The notes beneath the pieces were generated by a model that was not told the DNA's origin, made no database searches, and was given only the letters and a program-made list of their open reading frames with translations. This document shows, piece after piece, positions 1-8,042 of a stretch of DNA of 16,503 bases. The DNA is from Aquisalimonas sp. (GTDB lineage: Bacteria; Pseudomonadota; Gammaproteobacteria; Nitrococcales; Aquisalimonadaceae): contig SKYZ01000384.1 of the NCBI GenBank assembly GCA_007127625.1, forward strand, positions 1 to 16,503, written 5' to 3'. Within the stretch, counting starts at the first letter, position 1. Each line of letters opens with the position of its first letter. The position numbers and the translations under genes were made by a program.

Positions 1-870
1 ATGCGGACGGTGGCCAATCACCTGGAGAACGAAGGGCTGCTTGAACGCCCGCTGTACCTGCGCTTGCACGGTCGCCTGAGCGGCGAGGCGGAGCGCCTGC
101 AGAGCGGCGAATACCGCATCCCGCCGGGCATGACCGCGCCGGAACTGGTGGCGCGCCTGGCCCGGGGGCAGGTCGTGCAGCACCGCTTCACCATCGTGGA
201 AGGGTGGACATTCAGGCAGCTGCTGGCGGCACTTGAGGCCGACCCGCGCATCGTTGACACCCTTAATGACGTGGACGGCGAGACGATCATGGCGGAGCTG
301 GGAAGCGAGGATGAGCATCCGGAAGGCTGGTTCTATCCCGAGACCTACAGTTTCACTCGTGGCACCAGTGACCGGGACATCCTGCGGCGCTCCCATCGGG
401 CCATGCAGGAGCGGCTGGAGGCGGCGTGGGCCCAGCGCGAGGAGGATCTGCCGCTGGATTCCGCCTATGAAGCACTGATCCTGGCCTCGATCATCGAGCG
501 GGAAACCGGTGCGCCGCATGAGCGACGGGAGATTGCCGGGGTGTTCAAGCGGCGACTCGAGCAGGGCATGCGGCTACAGACCGACCCTACCGTGATCTAC
601 GGCATGGGGGACGACTATGACGGGCGCATCCGCACCCGGGACCTGCGCACGGACACGCCGTACAACACCTACACCCGCCACGGCCTGCCGCCGACTCCCA
701 TCGCCATGCCCGGCGGGGCATCCCTGGAAGCGGCAGTGGATCCCGAACCGGGGGAGTACCTGTACTTCGTCTCCCGGGGCGATGGCACGCATCAGTTCTC
801 GCGCACGCTGGACGAGCACAATGCTGCAGTACGGCGCTACATTCTCGGCCAAGGGGGCGACGACGAGTGA
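1..870 (+). CDS. mltG: Endolytic murein transglycosylase MltG (YceG), 5' partial
   Basis: MltG is an inner-membrane lytic transglycosylase that cuts nascent peptidoglycan glycan strands and is thought to set glycan length. The visible 289 residues hold the YceG domain. The signature [11 protein letters not shown] (residues 160-170) contains the catalytic glutamate, most likely E166, and is followed by the family block [14 protein letters not shown] and the TPYNTY..GLPPTPI motif. The family is usually about 330-340 residues and starts with a membrane helix. That helix and roughly 50 residues are absent, and the frame is open from the first base, so the ATG at 1 is probably internal and the gene begins outside the window. 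Its stop overlaps the tmk start (GTGA, 867-870). The order mltG-tmk-holB is standard in gammaproteobacteria. Confidence 0.95.
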   Translation: MRTVANHLENEGLLERPLYLRLHGRLSGEAERLQSGEYRIPPGMTAPELVARLARGQVVQHRFTIVEGWTFRQLLAALEADPRIVDTLNDVDGETIMAELGSEDEHPEGWFYPETYSFTRGTSDRDILRRSHRAMQERLEAAWAQREEDLPLDSAYEALILASIIERETGAPHERREIAGVFKRRLEQGMRLQTDPTVIYGMGDDYDGRIRTRDLRTDTPYNTYTRHGLPPTPIAMPGGASLEAAVDPEPGEYLYFVSRGDGTHQFSRTLDEHNAAVRRYILGQGGDDE

Positions 871-1517
871 GCAGCGCGGGGCCCGGACGGTTCATTACCC
901 TCGAAGGGGTGGAGGGCGCCGGCAAGACCACGGCCCTGGAGGCCGTGGCGTCGTATCTCGCCGAACGCGGCCATGCACCGCTGGTGACGCGGGAGCCCGG
1001 TGGTACGGATCTGGGCGAGGCCGTGCGCGGCCTGCTGCTGGACCACGCCGGCGAGGGTATGCACGGGGACACCGAGGCACTGCTGATCTTCGCCGCCCGC
1101 GCCGAACACCTGCACCGGGTGGTCCGGCCCACCCTGGCAGCGGGCCAGTGGGTCCTCTGTGATCGCTTCACCGACGCCACCTACGCCTACCAGGGCGCCG
1201 GGCGCGGACTGGGAAGCGGGCGGGTGGCGGTGCTGGAGGACTGGGTCCAGGGAAATCTGCGCCCGGATCTCACCCTGGTGCTGGATCTCCCGGTGAGTCA
1301 GGGACGGGCCCGCGCCGGTGGGCGCAGTGCGCCGGACCGATTCGAGCGGGAACAGGATGCCTTCTTCGAGCGTGTACGCGACTGCTATCTGCAGCGGGCC
1401 ACCGACGACCCAGAACGTGTTCGCGTGATCGATGCCTCGCAAGACCAGGCAGCAGTCGGTCTTGCCCTCCGGCAGACGCTGGACACCTGGCTGAGGGAGC
1501 GTGGACTGCATGACTGA
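867..1517 (+). CDS. tmk: Thymidylate kinase
   Basis: This enzyme phosphorylates dTMP to dTDP with ATP in the cytoplasm, the step needed for dTTP synthesis. The 216-residue length is normal. The P-loop GVEGAGKTT lies at residues 14-22. The substrate motif [18 protein letters not shown] follows in the middle of the protein, and a LID segment rich in arginine ([15 protein letters not shown]) comes later. The start is GTG at 867, with AGGGGG at 852-857 nine bases upstream and a 4-base overlap with the mltG stop, which suggests translational coupling. It is followed by holB with an 8-base overlap, the usual neighbour in this phylum. Confidence 0.97.
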   Translation: MSSAGPGRFITLEGVEGAGKTTALEAVASYLAERGHAPLVTREPGGTDLGEAVRGLLLDHAGEGMHGDTEALLIFAARAEHLHRVVRPTLAAGQWVLCDRFTDATYAYQGAGRGLGSGRVAVLEDWVQGNLRPDLTLVLDLPVSQGRARAGGRSAPDRFEREQDAFFERVRDCYLQRATDDPERVRVIDASQDQAAVGLALRQTLDTWLRERGLHD

Positions 1518-2493
1518 GGGGATGACCGCACCGTATCCCTGGCAGCAGTCGGCATGGGACAGCCTTGCCCGGCGGCTGGTGCGGGATCGTCTGCCGCATG
1601 CCGTACTCCTGGCGGGCCCCGAGGGCCTTGGAAAGGGTGCCCTCGCCAGACACCTCGCAAGCGCTCTGCTGTGCCGTGACAACGCCGGGCCGGAGCCTTG
1701 CGGAGGCTGTGACGGGTGCCGTCTGATGACAGCCGGAAATCACCCCGATTTCCACCACCTGGCGCCGGAGGAGGGTAGCCGGGTGATCAAGGTGGATGCG
1801 GTGCGCGAACTGAGCCATGCCATGGGGCTGAAGAGCCAGTTCGGCGGTTACCGTGTAGCCATCGTTGCTCCCGCCGAACGCATGAACACCAGCGCGGCCA
1901 ACAGCCTGCTCAAGACCCTTGAGGAGCCGCCCGCCGGTACCGTGCTCGTTCTGGTGGCCCACCAGCCGTCGCGGCTGCCGGCCACCATTCGCAGTCGCTG
2001 CCAGGTGCTCCAGGTGCACGCACCGGACGCCACGGACGCCACACACTGGCTGCGCCAGCAGGGCAGTGACGCCGCCGTGGAGCTCCTGGGTGTGGCCGGC
2101 AATGCGCCCCTGGCCGCGCAGGCTCTGCTGGAGCAGGGCGCTGCGGAGGTTCTGGATGCGCTGCTGGACCAGTTGAGTGCCATCGCCACGGGGCGGATGG
2201 CCCCCGTGGATGCGGCCGGCCGCTGGTCCAAGGACCAGCTGGGGCTGGTGACGGCGTTGCTGCTTTCCGTCATGATGGATCTGGCCCGAGTGCAGGGCAC
2301 GGCAGTCAAACCGAGAATCAGTCGACTGAATGAACTGCCAGCGACGCTAGACTCGGAACAGTTGCACGGCTATCTGGACCAGCTTCTGGAACAGCGGCGG
2401 CTGGCGGATCATCCGCTGAACGCACAGCTGGTGCTGGAATCGTTATTCATCCGCTGGAGTGAAATCTGTCCACGGGAGGCAGCCCATGGCTGA
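1510..2493 (+). CDS. holB: DNA polymerase III, delta prime subunit
   Basis: Delta prime is a stator subunit of the clamp-loader complex that places the beta clamp on DNA. From the ATG at 1510 the protein has 327 residues. It shows a P-loop-like GPEGLGKG (residues 36-43), a four-cysteine zinc module (C55, C64, C67, C70), the [21 protein letters not shown] segment characteristic of the clamp-loader family, and the SRC motif (TIRSRCQVL). A GTG at 1501 would extend it by three codons. I prefer 1510 because GAGGGAG (1493-1499) sits 10 bases upstream of it but only one base from the GTG. The gene overlaps tmk by 8 bases and pilZ by 8 bases. Confidence 0.96.
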   Translation: MTEGMTAPYPWQQSAWDSLARRLVRDRLPHAVLLAGPEGLGKGALARHLASALLCRDNAGPEPCGGCDGCRLMTAGNHPDFHHLAPEEGSRVIKVDAVRELSHAMGLKSQFGGYRVAIVAPAERMNTSAANSLLKTLEEPPAGTVLVLVAHQPSRLPATIRSRCQVLQVHAPDATDATHWLRQQGSDAAVELLGVAGNAPLAAQALLEQGAAEVLDALLDQLSAIATGRMAPVDAAGRWSKDQLGLVTALLLSVMMDLARVQGTAVKPRISRLNELPATLDSEQLHGYLDQLLEQRRLADHPLNAQLVLESLFIRWSEICPREAAHG

Positions 2494-2848
2494 CGGAGCA
2501 GGCGGCCGCGGAGGCCGGCAGGGGATTCTGTCCCTGACCATCAAGGACAAACATGCGCTCTACGCCGCGTACATGCCTCATGTGCGCAACGGCGGACTGT
2601 TCGTTCCCACCACCAACAGCTACCGCCTGGGCGACGAGGTATTCATGCTGCTGAGCCTGATGGAGGAGTCGGAGAAGCTCCCCATTGTCGGCAAGGTGAT
2701 CTGGATTACGCCCCAGGGCGCCCAGGGCAACCGCACCGCGGGTGTCGGCCTGCAGTTCAGCGAAAAGGACGGTGCCCCGGCGCGCAACAAGATCGAGACC
2801 TACCTGGCTGGCGCCCTGGAATCCGAGCGCCCGACCCACACCATGTAA
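2486..2848 (+). CDS. pilZ: Type IV pilus assembly protein PilZ
   Basis: This is a 120-residue single PilZ-domain protein in the holB-tatD interval, the same position as Pseudomonas pilZ, whose product is needed for type IV pilus biogenesis. The domain runs from about residue 13 (ILSLTIKDKHALYAAY) to 105. The classical cyclic-di-GMP motifs, RxxxR and (D/N)xSxxG, are not present; the second position reads NGGLFVPTT. This fits the PilZ-proper subgroup, which generally does not bind the nucleotide. The start at 2486 has GGGAGG at 2474-2479 and overlaps the holB stop as ATGGCTGA. A longer in-frame reading from 2459 lacks such support. No other pilus genes are in the window, so the pilus role rests on homology and context. 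Confidence 0.92.
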   Translation: MADGAGGRGGRQGILSLTIKDKHALYAAYMPHVRNGGLFVPTTNSYRLGDEVFMLLSLMEESEKLPIVGKVIWITPQGAQGNRTAGVGLQFSEKDGAPARNKIETYLAGALESERPTHTM

Positions 2849-2883
2849 CCACCCGCACACCCCTGTCGGAGATCGTCAAAGCC

Positions 2884-3693
2884 ATGGCGCAACTGCCGCT
2901 GGTGGATTCCCATTGTCACCTGCACATGCTGGACGCCGCACCGGACCACCCGGTGCAGTACCTGGAGCATGCCCGCGAGCAGGGCATCGGCCACCTGATG
3001 ACCGTCAGCGTGGACCTGGACAGCGTGCCCGAGCTTCTCGCCCTGGCGGAGCACTATCCACAGGTCTCCACCTCGGTGGGTGTGCACCCTTGCGGCCGCG
3101 ACCTGCGCGAAGTCAGCCCGGCAAAGCTGGCTGCCCTTGCCGACCACCCGCAGGTGCTCGCCATCGGTGAAACGGGTCTGGATTACATGTGCACGGGGCC
3201 GGAAGACCGGGACTGGCACCATGAGCGCTTTCGCCAGCAGGTGCGCGCCGCGCACCTGGCCGGAAAGCCGGTGATCATCCACTCCCGCGGCGCCCCCGAG
3301 GATACGGCACGGATCCTGAAGGAGGAGGACGCCGAGGCCGTGGGTGGCGTGATCCACTGCTTTACCGATGACATGGCTTCGGCAAGGCGATACCTGGATC
3401 TGGGGTTTTTCATTTCGCTGTCAGGAATCCTGACGTTCCGACAGGCCGATGCGCTGCGCGAGGTGGCGAGGAAGTTGCCCCGCGACTGCCTGCTGGTGGA
3501 AACCGACTGCCCCTACCTGGCTCCGGTGCCGCACCGAGGCAAGCAGAACCAGCCCGCCTGGGTGCGCGAGGTGGCCGAGTGTCTCGCTGAAGTGCGTGGT
3601 GAGTCCCTGGGAGCCGTTGCCGAGTACACAACCACGAACTTCTACCGCCTGTTCCCCACCGCGCCCCCGTTGGATCGTCAGGCCACCCTGTAA
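2884..3693 (+). CDS. tatD: TatD-family metal-dependent hydrolase / DNase
   Basis: This is a 269-residue TIM-barrel hydrolase of the TatD family (YcfH/TatD type), metal-dependent nucleases linked to DNA repair and degradation. Expected metal ligands are visible in order: the HxH pair in VDSHCHLHM (H10 and H12), E96 in AIGETGLDY, H133 in VIIHSR, H158 in GVIHCF and D208 in LLVETDCPYLAP. The length is typical. The start at 2884 follows CGGAG (2867-2871) 12 bases upstream. It lies 35 bases after pilZ and ends the plus-strand housekeeping run. The paralogue within the family (YcfH or TatD proper) cannot be settled here, although the holB-adjacent copy is usually the YcfH type. The nuclease substrate is not shown by the sequence. 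Confidence 0.93.
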   Translation: MAQLPLVDSHCHLHMLDAAPDHPVQYLEHAREQGIGHLMTVSVDLDSVPELLALAEHYPQVSTSVGVHPCGRDLREVSPAKLAALADHPQVLAIGETGLDYMCTGPEDRDWHHERFRQQVRAAHLAGKPVIIHSRGAPEDTARILKEEDAEAVGGVIHCFTDDMASARRYLDLGFFISLSGILTFRQADALREVARKLPRDCLLVETDCPYLAPVPHRGKQNQPAWVREVAECLAEVRGESLGAVAEYTTTNFYRLFPTAPPLDRQATL

Positions 3694-3752
3694 CGGTTGA
3701 CGAGGATCCAGGATTATTCTCTGTTATAAAACGGAGTATTACGCACGTTATT
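3694..3752. other. AT-rich spacer between convergent tatD and the PLP enzyme gene
   Basis: This 59-base convergent gap is distinctly AT-rich compared with the surrounding GC-rich DNA. I see no clean stem followed by a T-run on either strand, so I do not call a terminator, although termination for both transcripts would be expected here. Confidence 0.4.
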
Positions 3753-4907
3753 TCATGTGGTTTCGGGAACCTTGGTTGCCAGCATTTCGGCACGTTTGAC
3801 GGCGTAGTCCAGCTGCCCCGGTTCGAGATAGAAGTGAGGCGAGAAGCGGACACCGCCACCGCGGGCGGCGCAGATGATGCCATCGTCCATGAGCGAGCGA
3901 TACAATCGCTTGTTGTCGCGCCCGGGGGCGCGGAAAACCACGATCCCGGAGCGGCGCTCATTCACCGTGTCGCTGAGGGTCTCCAGCTCAGGGCTGCGTT
4001 CCAGGCGCTCCAGCAGATACTGCACATTGCTGCGCACCCCGGCCTCCACGGCCGCCATGCCCACCTCGTCCTGGAGCACCGCCAGACTGGCCTCAAGGCC
4101 GTGGACACCCATGAGGTTCGGGCTGCCACATTCGAACCGGCGTGCCGTTTCGGCGGGGCGCCATTCCTTGCTGTCGTAGTTGCCCGCATCGGCCACCATG
4201 TGCCAGCCGTACTGGGTCAACGCCAGTTCGTGGCGCAGTGATGCCCTGCAGTAAAACAGACCGAGACCCTCAGGGCCCAGCAGCCACTTGTGGCCGTCCG
4301 CCACGACAAAATCCGCATCCACTTCGTTGAGGTCGAACTGCAGTGCGCCCAGCTGCTGGATCGCATCCACGCAGAACAGCACGCCATGCTCGCGGCACGC
4401 GGCGGCAAGCCGTCGCAGATCCATGCGCAGGCCGTCGCCGTACTGCACCGCGCTGACGGTGAGCAGGCGCGTTCGGGGCCCGATGGCTGCAATCAGCGCG
4501 TCCTCGGGGCTTTCGTGGGCGGGGTCTTTGAGTACCGGGTCACGCACCACCACCCCCTGGTCCTGCAGGGACTCCCAGACGATGCGGTTGGACGGGAACT
4601 CGGAGCGGTTGATGATCACCTCGTCTCCGGGCGCCCAGGAGAGCCCGTAGGCGATGAAAGACAGCGCCTCGGAGGTGTTCTTCACCAGCGCCACATCCTC
4701 GGTCGCAGGCGCGTTGATCAGGCGGGCACAGCGTTCACGCAGGCGCTGCTCCACCTTCAGCCAGCCGGGATATCCCGCCGCCCCCCGGGCAACGTTCGCG
4801 CGGGCAAACGCGGCCACTGCATCGCCGGTGCGCTTCGGCCAGGCGCCGACGCCGGCGTGGTTGAGGTAGACAATGTCGGAATCCTGGGGAAATTGCGGGT
4901 GCGCCAT
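3753..4907 (-). CDS. Class V aminotransferase-fold PLP enzyme (cysteine desulfurase-like), substrate unknown
   Basis: This is a 384-residue fold-type I PLP enzyme related to the SufS/CsdA, kynureninase and isopenicillin-epimerase group. The start region IVYLNHAGVGAWP and NTSEALSFIAYGL (cofactor phosphate region) are typical. The PLP lysine is in VADGHKWLLGPEGLG, with the aspartate of FCVDAIQQLG upstream. The C-terminal part has GIICAARGGGVRFSPHFY, in which the arginine that binds the substrate carboxylate is expected. The mobile cysteine loop of true SufS (RTGHHCAQP type) is not evident, so desulfurase activity should not be assumed. The start ATG at 4907 has GGAG about six bases upstream; an in-frame ATG at 4970 would add 21 unconserved residues. 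It is the last gene of a minus-strand run, 75 bases after the cytochrome b5 gene. Confidence 0.85.
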   Translation of the reverse strand: MAHPQFPQDSDIVYLNHAGVGAWPKRTGDAVAAFARANVARGAAGYPGWLKVEQRLRERCARLINAPATEDVALVKNTSEALSFIAYGLSWAPGDEVIINRSEFPSNRIVWESLQDQGVVVRDPVLKDPAHESPEDALIAAIGPRTRLLTVSAVQYGDGLRMDLRRLAAACREHGVLFCVDAIQQLGALQFDLNEVDADFVVADGHKWLLGPEGLGLFYCRASLRHELALTQYGWHMVADAGNYDSKEWRPAETARRFECGSPNLMGVHGLEASLAVLQDEVGMAAVEAGVRSNVQYLLERLERSPELETLSDTVNERRSGIVVFRAPGRDNKRLYRSLMDDGIICAARGGGVRFSPHFYLEPGQLDYAVKRAEMLATKVPETT

Positions 4908-4982
4908 ACCAAACTCCGGCGTGCAACGGGTTGAACCACCCCTCCATGCTACCGGAAAAGGCGCGGTCACCGGGACGACGGG

Positions 4983-5360
4983 TCACGAATCCTCGTCGTC
5001 CAGCTCGCCGATCAGGTACTGCTCCAGTTCCGCCCGTGCCGACGGACTGTGCGGCCGCCCGCCGCCCTTGTCATTCCAGGCCTCCGTGGACTCCCGTCCG
5101 CACCACCGCAGGATGACCCGCTCCGAGGTGGGGTGCTCCGGAATATAGTCGGTCACGTCGTACACCCGCCCCTCGATGGCCTTCCAGCAACTCTCGCGGC
5201 TGTCGTGCTCGGCGAGTTCCTCCAGGGTGATCTGGCGCAGCGGCGTGTCATCGGTGGGGGGGGCATCAGTGCCGGGAGTCGGCATCAGGGCCCAGACCAC
5301 CAGCAGTGTCAGGAGGCTGCTGACGAAGGCCACGAACGCGGTGTATGCCAGTCGGCTCAT
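4983..5360 (-). CDS. Membrane-anchored cytochrome b5-like heme-binding protein
   Basis: This is a 125-residue protein with one N-terminal membrane helix (about residues 5-26), a proline- and aspartate-rich linker (27-40) and a cytochrome b5 domain (about 43-120). The domain has the expected layout: ITLEELAEHDSRESCWKAIEGR, then VYDVTDYIPEHP with proximal heme ligand H76, and RPHSPSA with the second ligand H104. The canonical HPGG is replaced by HPTS. The helix starts right after MSRLA and could serve as a signal anchor, placing the heme domain outside the cytoplasm, but the topology is inferred. Its start overlaps the stop of the upstream flavocytochrome gene as ATGA (5357-5360). That implies coupled translation, with the cytochrome probably exchanging electrons with its neighbour. 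Confidence 0.88.
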   Translation of the reverse strand: MSRLAYTAFVAFVSSLLTLLVVWALMPTPGTDAPPTDDTPLRQITLEELAEHDSRESCWKAIEGRVYDVTDYIPEHPTSERVILRWCGRESTEAWNDKGGGRPHSPSARAELEQYLIGELDDEDS

Positions 5361-6679
5361 AGAAAATCGAAGGCCTCGGTGTGGATGCGATATCCGGGTA
5401 CGCCATGGCGACGCAGGAGGTCCAGCAGGTAGTTACGCATGGCCTGCGGTCCGCAGATGTATATCTCACGGCTGGCGAAATCACCGCAGTGCTGCTGCAG
5501 AAACCCTCCCGTGATGGCCCCGTGGCTGCGGAAGTAATGGGGCGTCACTTCCAGCCCCGGGCTGGTCGCTGCCAGGCGCTGAAGTTCCTCCAGATAGTAG
5601 GCCCGCTCGGGTCGGTCGGCCAAGTAGAACAGGCGAATGTCGCCGGTCGTCGCCAACGCCTCGTCGGCGAGTGCGCGGGCGCCGGCGACAAAGGGGGTGA
5701 TGCCGATGCCGCCGCCGAACCAGAGTTGCCCGCGCCCAGGGTGATGGCGCTGAAAGAAACAGCCATAGGGGCCTTCGATGGCTGCACTGCTGCCCACGCT
5801 GACGGTCTGTAGCGCTCCGGAGGCGTCACCCAGGTTCTTGATGCCGATCCGCAGCAGCGGATCACCCGGCGCCGACGCAATGGTGTAGGGATGCTCCTCG
5901 CCGCGACCGGCAGCAAGGTCCTCGTCGAACGGCGTCAGATAGACAAACTGGCCCGGACGGAAGCGCACCGGCGCGCCCCGGGGACGCAGGGCGATTTCCA
6001 CCACGTCGTCCGTCAACGGGGTTACGCTGACGACCCGGTGTTCGTGGCGGGCCACCCGTGGAGCCAGAACCTTTCGCCAGCCGATGGCAAGCAGTCCTGC
6101 ACCTCCCAGGGCCCACCAGACCGCGCCGGGCGGAGTCAGCCAAAGCACGTGGGCCAGAGCGAGGATCAGCATGGGCGCGGACAGCAGGTGCAGGCGCTTC
6201 CAGCGCTGATACGCCGGCGGCCGCGGGAGGCCGAACGTGGGCCAGACGAAGGCCAGCATCAGCAGCCATGCCGCCCAGCCTGCCCAGATGGCGTGCCCTC
6301 CGGCCCCCGGGAACAGCGTTGCCACGGCCTGCTCGGGCGAACCGGCCACGCCTGCGAAGGCAATGGCCAGGACGTGCATCATGGTGAGCACAAAGGCCCA
6401 GTAACCGAGGGCGCGATGCCAGCCCCAGATGCGGGGCAGACCGCCGAACCACCGGTCGACGCCCGGGAGGCGGGCGCTGAGCAGTGCGGCGAGGATCATG
6501 CAGATCATGGCGGCGATGCCGCTGACTCGAGCGGTCCATCGCAGCACTGCGGCGGAATCGGCAGGGTCCAGGATGCCGAGTCGCGGCCATGCCAGGATGA
6601 CAGGCAGTGCCAGCAACGCCACCAGAAGCAGGTCGCCGGGGCGGACGTTTGCGCGCAGGAAATGCCGGACAGTTGCCAT
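5357..6679 (-). CDS. Ferric reductase-like transmembrane flavocytochrome (FAD/NAD(P)H oxidoreductase)
   Basis: This is a 440-residue protein that combines an N-terminal ferric-reductase-like heme membrane domain (about residues 15-203) with a C-terminal ferredoxin-NADP reductase-like module. Histidines suited to bind b heme lie in helices: H88 (WGWHRALG), H102 (MMHVLA), H164 (KRLHLLSAP) and H177 (LALAHVLW). FAD binding is shown by HPYTIAS (263-269). NAD(P) binding is shown by GGGIGITP (322-329) and CGPQAM (409-414), and the protein ends in the family-typical HTEAFDFL. It should move electrons from cytoplasmic NAD(P)H across the membrane to an acceptor that could be ferric iron, oxygen or the adjacent cytochrome. 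I chose ATG at 6679. An in-frame TTG at 6730 adds 17 residues but lies inside a dyad and has no ribosome-binding site. Neither start has a strong one. Confidence 0.88.
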   Translation of the reverse strand: MATVRHFLRANVRPGDLLLVALLALPVILAWPRLGILDPADSAAVLRWTARVSGIAAMICMILAALLSARLPGVDRWFGGLPRIWGWHRALGYWAFVLTMMHVLAIAFAGVAGSPEQAVATLFPGAGGHAIWAGWAAWLLMLAFVWPTFGLPRPPAYQRWKRLHLLSAPMLILALAHVLWLTPPGAVWWALGGAGLLAIGWRKVLAPRVARHEHRVVSVTPLTDDVVEIALRPRGAPVRFRPGQFVYLTPFDEDLAAGRGEEHPYTIASAPGDPLLRIGIKNLGDASGALQTVSVGSSAAIEGPYGCFFQRHHPGRGQLWFGGGIGITPFVAGARALADEALATTGDIRLFYLADRPERAYYLEELQRLAATSPGLEVTPHYFRSHGAITGGFLQQHCGDFASREIYICGPQAMRNYLLDLLRRHGVPGYRIHTEAFDFL

Positions 6680-6716
6680 ATGCCGGAAACGGTACGTCTC
6701 CTGGACACGGGCGGCG

Positions 6717-6730
6717 TTGACATCCGTCAA
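6717..6730. promoter_or_regulatory. Candidate operator: TTGAC-N4-GTCAA dyad between divergent genes
   Basis: A perfect dyad (TTGAC, four bases ATCC, GTCAA) sits in the 177-base divergent gap, 37 bases upstream of the flavocytochrome ATG and 126 bases before the E1 alpha start. TTGACA at 6717-6722 could double as a plus-strand -35 box, but no good -10 follows at 17 bases. TTGGGT (6737-6742) with TACATT (6759-6764) is another weak plus-strand promoter candidate. The regulator is unknown. Confidence 0.3.
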
Positions 6731-6856
6731 ATCGACTTGGGTTACTGAACGCGGCTACTACATTTAGGGCATTACCGGTCATCGTGGAAAACGAGTACAA
6801 CAGGGTATCGGGCCGGGCCGTTGCGCCGTGGTCGCAGAAGCAGGAGGAGCGTGCCC

Positions 6857-8041
6857 ATGACGGAAACACCCCCGGAAGAGATCCACACCCCGCAGTTCAC
6901 CAATGGCGACGAGTTCAGGATTCCCACCTACCGATTGCTGCAGGAGGACGGCACCCTGTGCGAGGGGGCTCAGTCGCCGCCCCTGGACCGGGACAAGGCG
7001 CTCCGGATCTACCGGGCCATGGTGTTCACCCGGGTCCTGGACGAACGCATGATGGCGGCCCAGCGCCAGGGGCGGCTCAGCTTCTACATGCAGTGCACCG
7101 GCGAAGAGGCAGCGGTGATCGGCAGCGCGGCGGCACTGGAGGACGATGACGTCATCATGGCGCAGTACCGGGAGCAGGGGGCCCTGGCGTACCGGGGGTT
7201 CAGCACCGACGAGTTCATGAATCAGCTGTTCGGCAATGAACTGGATTACGGCAAGGGCCGGCAGATGCCGGTGCACTACGGCTCCTCCACCCTGAACTAC
7301 GTCACCATCTCGTCACCTCTGGCAACACAGATCCCCCAGGCCGTGGGCTACGCCTACGGACAGAAGCTCGCGGGTGACGGTCACTGCACCATTACCTATT
7401 TCGGTGAAGGGGCGGCGTCGGAAGGGGACTTTCACGCCGCGCTCAATATGGCTGCCGTGCACCGGGCGCCGGTCATCTTCCTCTGCCGCAACAACGGCTA
7501 CGCCATCTCGACACCGACGGTGGAACAGTTCGCCGCCGACGGCGTGGCGCCACGTGCCTTCGGTTACCGCATGCACGTGATCCGCGTCGACGGCAACGAT
7601 ATCCTCGCCATGCACGAGGCAACAGCAGCGGCCCGGCGCATGGCTGTGGACGACCATCGGCCCGTATTGATCGAGGCCATGACCTACCGCCTGGCCGGGC
7701 ACTCGTCCTCGGACGACCCATCGGCGTATCGCAGTCGCACGGAGGAGGAGGGCTGGCGTGACAAGGACCCCATTACGCGCATGCGGCTGTGGCTGATCAG
7801 TCAGGGCTGGTGGAGCGAGGACGAGGAAAAGCGCCTCCAGGAGTCGTTGCGCAAGGAGATCCTCGACACCATGAAGCGGGCCGAGAAGCGCGGTCCCGTG
7901 CCGCTGGACAGCCTGGTGAGCGATGTCTACGACCAGGTCACACCGGGGCTGGCGGAGCAGTTGGAGGGGCTCAAGCGCCATATCCGCAAGTACCCGGAGA
8001 GCTATCCGAAGACGGCATCCCAGGTGAACGGAGGCGAGTGA
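6857..8041 (+). CDS. bkdA1: Branched-chain 2-oxoacid dehydrogenase E1 component, alpha subunit
   Basis: This is a 394-residue alpha subunit of the thiamine-diphosphate-dependent E1 enzyme, which decarboxylates branched-chain 2-oxoacids and transfers the acyl group to lipoyl-E2. It resembles the eukaryotic BCKDHA type more than a pyruvate E1. Shared blocks include the QYREQG element, [43 protein letters not shown] and [10 protein letters not shown]. The ThDP/Mg motif reads [11 protein letters not shown]...CRNN. The loop [17 protein letters not shown] keeps S283 at the position of the regulatory phosphoserine of eukaryotic E1 alpha. The start at 6857 has AGGAGG at 6842-6847. A GTG at 6821 would add 12 arginine-rich residues and is less likely. 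It is the first gene of a dehydrogenase run. Confidence 0.94.
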   Translation: MTETPPEEIHTPQFTNGDEFRIPTYRLLQEDGTLCEGAQSPPLDRDKALRIYRAMVFTRVLDERMMAAQRQGRLSFYMQCTGEEAAVIGSAAALEDDDVIMAQYREQGALAYRGFSTDEFMNQLFGNELDYGKGRQMPVHYGSSTLNYVTISSPLATQIPQAVGYAYGQKLAGDGHCTITYFGEGAASEGDFHAALNMAAVHRAPVIFLCRNNGYAISTPTVEQFAADGVAPRAFGYRMHVIRVDGNDILAMHEATAAARRMAVDDHRPVLIEAMTYRLAGHSSSDDPSAYRSRTEEEGWRDKDPITRMRLWLISQGWWSEDEEKRLQESLRKEILDTMKRAEKRGPVPLDSLVSDVYDQVTPGLAEQLEGLKRHIRKYPESYPKTASQVNGGE

Positions 8042-8042
8042 C

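Noticed and set aside
587..1682. Long minus-strand open frames opposite mltG, tmk and holB
   Set aside because: They are antisense shadows of strongly identified genes, produced by GC-rich codon bias; their translations show no domain.
6717..6745. Sigma-70 promoter with TTGACA as -35 for the dehydrogenase genes
   Set aside because: No acceptable -10 sequence occurs 16-18 bases downstream, so only the dyad is reported.
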